Part shown: positions 6,999 through 8,855 of the stretch, piece by piece
Numbering within the stretch: the first letter of the stretch is position 1
Layout: each line of letters opens with the position of its first letter
Source of the DNA: Deltaproteobacteria bacterium
Lineage (GTDB): Bacteria > Desulfobacterota > Syntrophia > Syntrophales > UBA5619
DNA length: 8,855 nt
Direction of reading: 5' to 3'
Assembly (NCBI GenBank): GCA_026388345.1
Contig: JAPLJY010000244.1
Span: forward strand, 1-8,855
Translations under genes and position numbers: made by a program
The notes under the pieces: model-generated
Databases searched by the model: none
The model's input: the letters and a program-made list of their open reading frames with translations, nothing else
What the model was told of the DNA's origin: nothing

Positions 6999-7641
6999 AA
7001 CAGAGCAATGTCTTTAAACCCGACAAGGTCTCACAGGTCAGATCGGGGGCAAGGGCAAGCAGTTTGTCCCTCCCGGTGATGCCGTTGAGAAATGCGCAGC
7101 TCAGCGCCCCGGCGTTGCGGCCGAGAAGGATATCATTCACGCCGTCGCCGATCACCACGGTACGTTCCGGCGTTCCTCCCCACTTCGCCATGACATGCTG
7201 CAGCAGCCGCGGATCTGGCTTCCTGAAGGGGGTGCTGTCCTGGCCGATGATCTCCAGAAAACGGTCGGCGATCCCGAGGGTCTTCACAATCTGCAGGGTG
7301 CATCCCAGCAATTTATTGGTCACAATCGCCTTTTTTTTCCCTTCGAAATAATCGAGGACATCCGGAACATCCGGATAAAGCGTGGTCCGGTCCAGCAGAT
7401 GTTCCGTATAGTATGCTGAAAACAGATCCATTGCGCGGTCGTAATGTTCGAGGGCATCCGGTCCGACGGCCCTTTTCATGAGTATCTTGACCCCGTCGCC
7501 GATGAATCCGCGGACTGTTTCCAGGGTCAGGGTCGGCAGCCCGACTGTTTTCAGGGCATGGTTTACCGCAGCGGCCAGATCGTCGCCCGAGCGGATCAGG
7601 GTTCCATCCAGATCGAATACCAGAAGATCAACCTCGTGCAT
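6997..7641 (-). CDS. gph: HAD-superfamily hydrolase, phosphoglycolate phosphatase type
   Basis: A 214-residue haloacid dehalogenase-type phosphatase of normal length for Gph/PGPase. Motif I is FDLDGTL with nucleophile Asp10 and acid/base Asp12. Motif II is VTN (107-109), motif III is the Lys of RKPDP (140-144), and motif IV is GDGVND (165-170) for Mg binding. An alpha-helical cap lies at about 20-85. Family members dephosphorylate 2-phosphoglycolate, for example from DNA repair, but related enzymes act on other small phosphates, so the substrate is not certain. I place the start at the ATG at 7641, which gives the usual short distance to motif I and has GAGAGG four bases upstream. An in-frame ATG at 7662 would add MKKKRGC and increase the overlap with the upstream MBL gene from 14 to 35 bases. 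An A8 tract lies inside the gene at 7331-7338 (Lys102-Lys104). Confidence 0.88.
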   Translation of the reverse strand: MHEVDLLVFDLDGTLIRSGDDLAAAVNHALKTVGLPTLTLETVRGFIGDGVKILMKRAVGPDALEHYDRAMDLFSAYYTEHLLDRTTLYPDVPDVLDYFEGKKKAIVTNKLLGCTLQIVKTLGIADRFLEIIGQDSTPFRKPDPRLLQHVMAKWGGTPERTVVIGDGVNDILLGRNAGALSCAFLNGITGRDKLLALAPDLTCETLSGLKTLLC

Positions 7642-8572
7642 GCAGCCTCTCTTTTTTTTCATTCAAATATACCTGTTTCTCCAGCGCTCCGGCAACGTGG
7701 CGGACCGTCTGGCGATAGACCCCGGCATAGATCTCCGGCGGGAGAAAATAGGCCGGGTGGTTGGCGTAAATCTCGGCCACCAGCTCCTTCACGGTTTCGT
7801 CCACGGAACGTGTCCGCCGGTAAACCTCTTCGATCAGCGCCCTTTTCCGGCCCGCCGCATCGATACTTCCGGAAATGTAGGTTGCTGCCTCCGGCCCCGT
7901 GACATAGCCGTAATGATCGGCGCAGAGAATGTCGACCGCGAGAGGTTCCAGTTTTTGCAGGCTCTGCTGATACTGCGTAAAATTTGAATTGCCCGACGGA
8001 ATGATCGCCTGCTCGTAAGGGATGCCGGCCCCATCCGAGGGAAAGAGGGCCCGAATCTCCGGACAATAGGCCGACAGGGAACAGGATGAGTGTCCGGGCG
8101 TTTCGAGGACCCGGACGGTCATGCCGCCGAGATCGATTTCATCCCCTTCGAAAACCGCTTCGCCTGCGACGTCGTCGCGCCACTCCAGATCCCGTCCCTC
8201 CAGGCACCCGGTGACGCCCATCCTCTCCGCAACCAGGCGGCTGAAGGCGTTGATCGTATCGATTCCCTTCGGCATCCGCAGGATTTCCCAACCCCTTTTC
8301 GATGCAAAAATCTCGAGCGCGGGATAACGGCGTCGGAAGAAGGGAACCAGTCCGACATGATCAAAATGGGCATGGAGGATCAGGAGCTTCCCTATTCTTC
8401 CCTCATCGATGCCGAACGCATGGAGCTGGCTTAAGACCATCGGCGCCAGATAGCTCATCCCCCCGCTGAGTATCAGCGAAGAGGAATCCCCCTCCAGCAG
8501 ATATACGCCCGATTCCTCCCGACCGAGATACCAGAGACGGTCATGGACCCTTCCCGCGCTGCGGCGTCTCAT
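7628..8572 (-). CDS. Metallo-beta-lactamase-fold hydrolase
   Basis: A 314-residue protein with a complete dinuclear metal site of the MBL superfamily. HAHFDH gives His67, His69, Asp71 and His72; TPGHS gives His161; PSDG gives Asp180; and CADHYG gives His220. This pattern is glyoxalase II-like, and such enzymes commonly hydrolyse thioesters or other esters. The strand before the active site reads LILSGGMSY (33-41) instead of the common LIDTG type. The C-terminal 90 residues look helical and may form a substrate-side cap. No signal peptide is seen, so it is probably cytoplasmic. The substrate is unknown and I do not assign a gene symbol. The ATG at 8572 has a strong GGAGG five bases upstream (8578-8582). 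The gene starts 12 bases after the prolyl isomerase stop, and its 3' end overlaps the HAD phosphatase start by 14 bases. Confidence 0.88.
   Translation of the reverse strand: MRRRSAGRVHDRLWYLGREESGVYLLEGDSSSLILSGGMSYLAPMVLSQLHAFGIDEGRIGKLLILHAHFDHVGLVPFFRRRYPALEIFASKRGWEILRMPKGIDTINAFSRLVAERMGVTGCLEGRDLEWRDDVAGEAVFEGDEIDLGGMTVRVLETPGHSSCSLSAYCPEIRALFPSDGAGIPYEQAIIPSGNSNFTQYQQSLQKLEPLAVDILCADHYGYVTGPEAATYISGSIDAAGRKRALIEEVYRRTRSVDETVKELVAEIYANHPAYFLPPEIYAGVYRQTVRHVAGALEKQVYLNEKKERLHARG
7646..7651 (-). promoter_or_regulatory. Ribosome binding site of the HAD phosphatase gene
   Basis: GAGAGG on the minus strand, four bases before the ATG at 7641 and inside the last codons of the upstream MBL gene. 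It supports the shorter start over the ATG at 7662, whose nearest purine run is a weaker AGG nine bases away. Confidence 0.5.
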
Positions 8573-8584
8573 CCCGCCCTCCGC

Positions 8585-8855
8585 TTACTTTCCGTAAACC
8601 ACGATATTCGCGGCAGCCTTCAACCCCTTTACGATCCCGTCGAAGGCACTTTTCCGCTTCTCACCTTCGAGATAGGTGTTGATCCTTTGCTTCGTATCCG
8701 TATCCAGCTTCACAACCTGCGAAGCCTGATGATCGAGGACCTGAATGATGTGAAAACCGAAATCCGTTTCCACCACAGGACCGATTGCGTTCTTCTCCTG
8801 GGAGAAGGCGGCATCCTCAAATGGTTTGACCATCTGGCCGCGGGCAAAGGTTCCG
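8585..8855 (-). CDS. Parvulin-type peptidyl-prolyl cis-trans isomerase, C-terminal part
   Basis: Only the last 89 residues are inside the window. The frame stays open to the edge at 8854, so the ATG at 8833 is an internal methionine, not the start. [18 protein letters not shown] and [19 protein letters not shown] form the conserved second half of a rotamase (parvulin/PpiC) domain. In this family the FG-H-I segment lines the active site. A helical tail of about 45 residues follows, ending VVYGK. Proteins of this type (PpiC, SurA, PrsA) usually act as periplasmic or membrane-anchored folding chaperones. The N-terminus, any signal peptide and the number of parvulin domains cannot be seen, so I do not choose among these names. 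It is the first visible gene of the minus-strand string, 12 bases upstream of the MBL hydrolase. Confidence 0.9.
   Translation of the reverse strand, partial: GTFARGQMVKPFEDAAFSQEKNAIGPVVETDFGFHIIQVLDHQASQVVKLDTDTKQRINTYLEGEKRKSAFDGIVKGLKAAANIVVYGK

Noticed and set aside
7652..7659. Classical -1 ribosomal frameshift at the A8 tract joining the MBL and HAD frames
   Set aside because: The HAD frame is reached by a +1 (or -2) shift from the MBL frame, not by -1, so a dnaX-like -1 mechanism would not create the fusion.
8831..8833. ATG at 8833 as the start of the prolyl isomerase
   Set aside because: Conserved parvulin sequence (GTFARGQ) continues upstream in frame to the window edge.
1..8855. 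tRNA, rRNA, CRISPR arrays, insertion sequences or attachment sites
   Set aside because: Nearly every base falls in a recognisable protein gene, and no regularly spaced repeats, transposase motifs or tRNA-like folds were seen on reading.

Overview
The window looks like core chromosome of a Gram-negative anaerobe, most plausibly a deltaproteobacterium in the broad sense (a Syntrophales- or Desulfobacterota-like lineage). This is inferred from four things: moderately high GC; a lipid A pathway gene (lpxH type); a molybdenum cofactor gene; and a divergent EF-G-like paralogue carrying DTPGD in place of DTPGH. No species can be named from sequence reading alone. There are no mobile elements, CRISPR arrays, rRNA or tRNA genes, and gene density is close to complete.

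Layout. On the plus strand, the 3' part of an EF-G-like translational GTPase gene (1-1888, 5' end outside the window) is followed after one base by a mogA/moaB-type molybdopterin adenylyltransferase (1890-2381). Everything else lies on the minus strand and reads right to left as one tightly packed gene string: a parvulin-type peptidyl-prolyl isomerase (C-terminus only, 8855-8585), a metallo-beta-lactamase-fold hydrolase (8572-7628), a HAD phosphatase of the phosphoglycolate phosphatase type (7641-6997), tilS (6989-5538), ftsH (5432-3597), an LpxH-like phosphoesterase (3589-2819) and a small Mut7-C RNase-domain/zinc-ribbon protein (2817-2350). Junctions run from a 14-base overlap to 12 bases, except for a 105-base AT-rich gap before ftsH. 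That gap holds a perfect 8-bp inverted repeat, a possible promoter and a strong ribosome binding site. The plus and minus gene sets converge and overlap tail to tail by 32 bases (2350-2381).

The minus-strand string combines envelope and quality-control functions (periplasmic prolyl isomerase, membrane protease FtsH, lipid A diphosphatase) with tRNA modification (TilS) and metabolite or RNA housekeeping (HAD phosphatase, MBL hydrolase, Mut7-C). FtsH and LPS synthesis are functionally linked in well-studied Gram-negatives, so the ftsH-lpxH adjacency is biologically sensible.

I did not find a convincing new system. The items most worth a second look are: substituted GTPase motifs in the EF-G-like protein (DTPGD, SRMD, GQFGD); the palindromic ftsH leader; a Mut7-C protein with a lysine where family members usually have an acidic residue; and three A8 tracts on the coding strand of consecutive operon genes, one of them at an overlapping gene junction.
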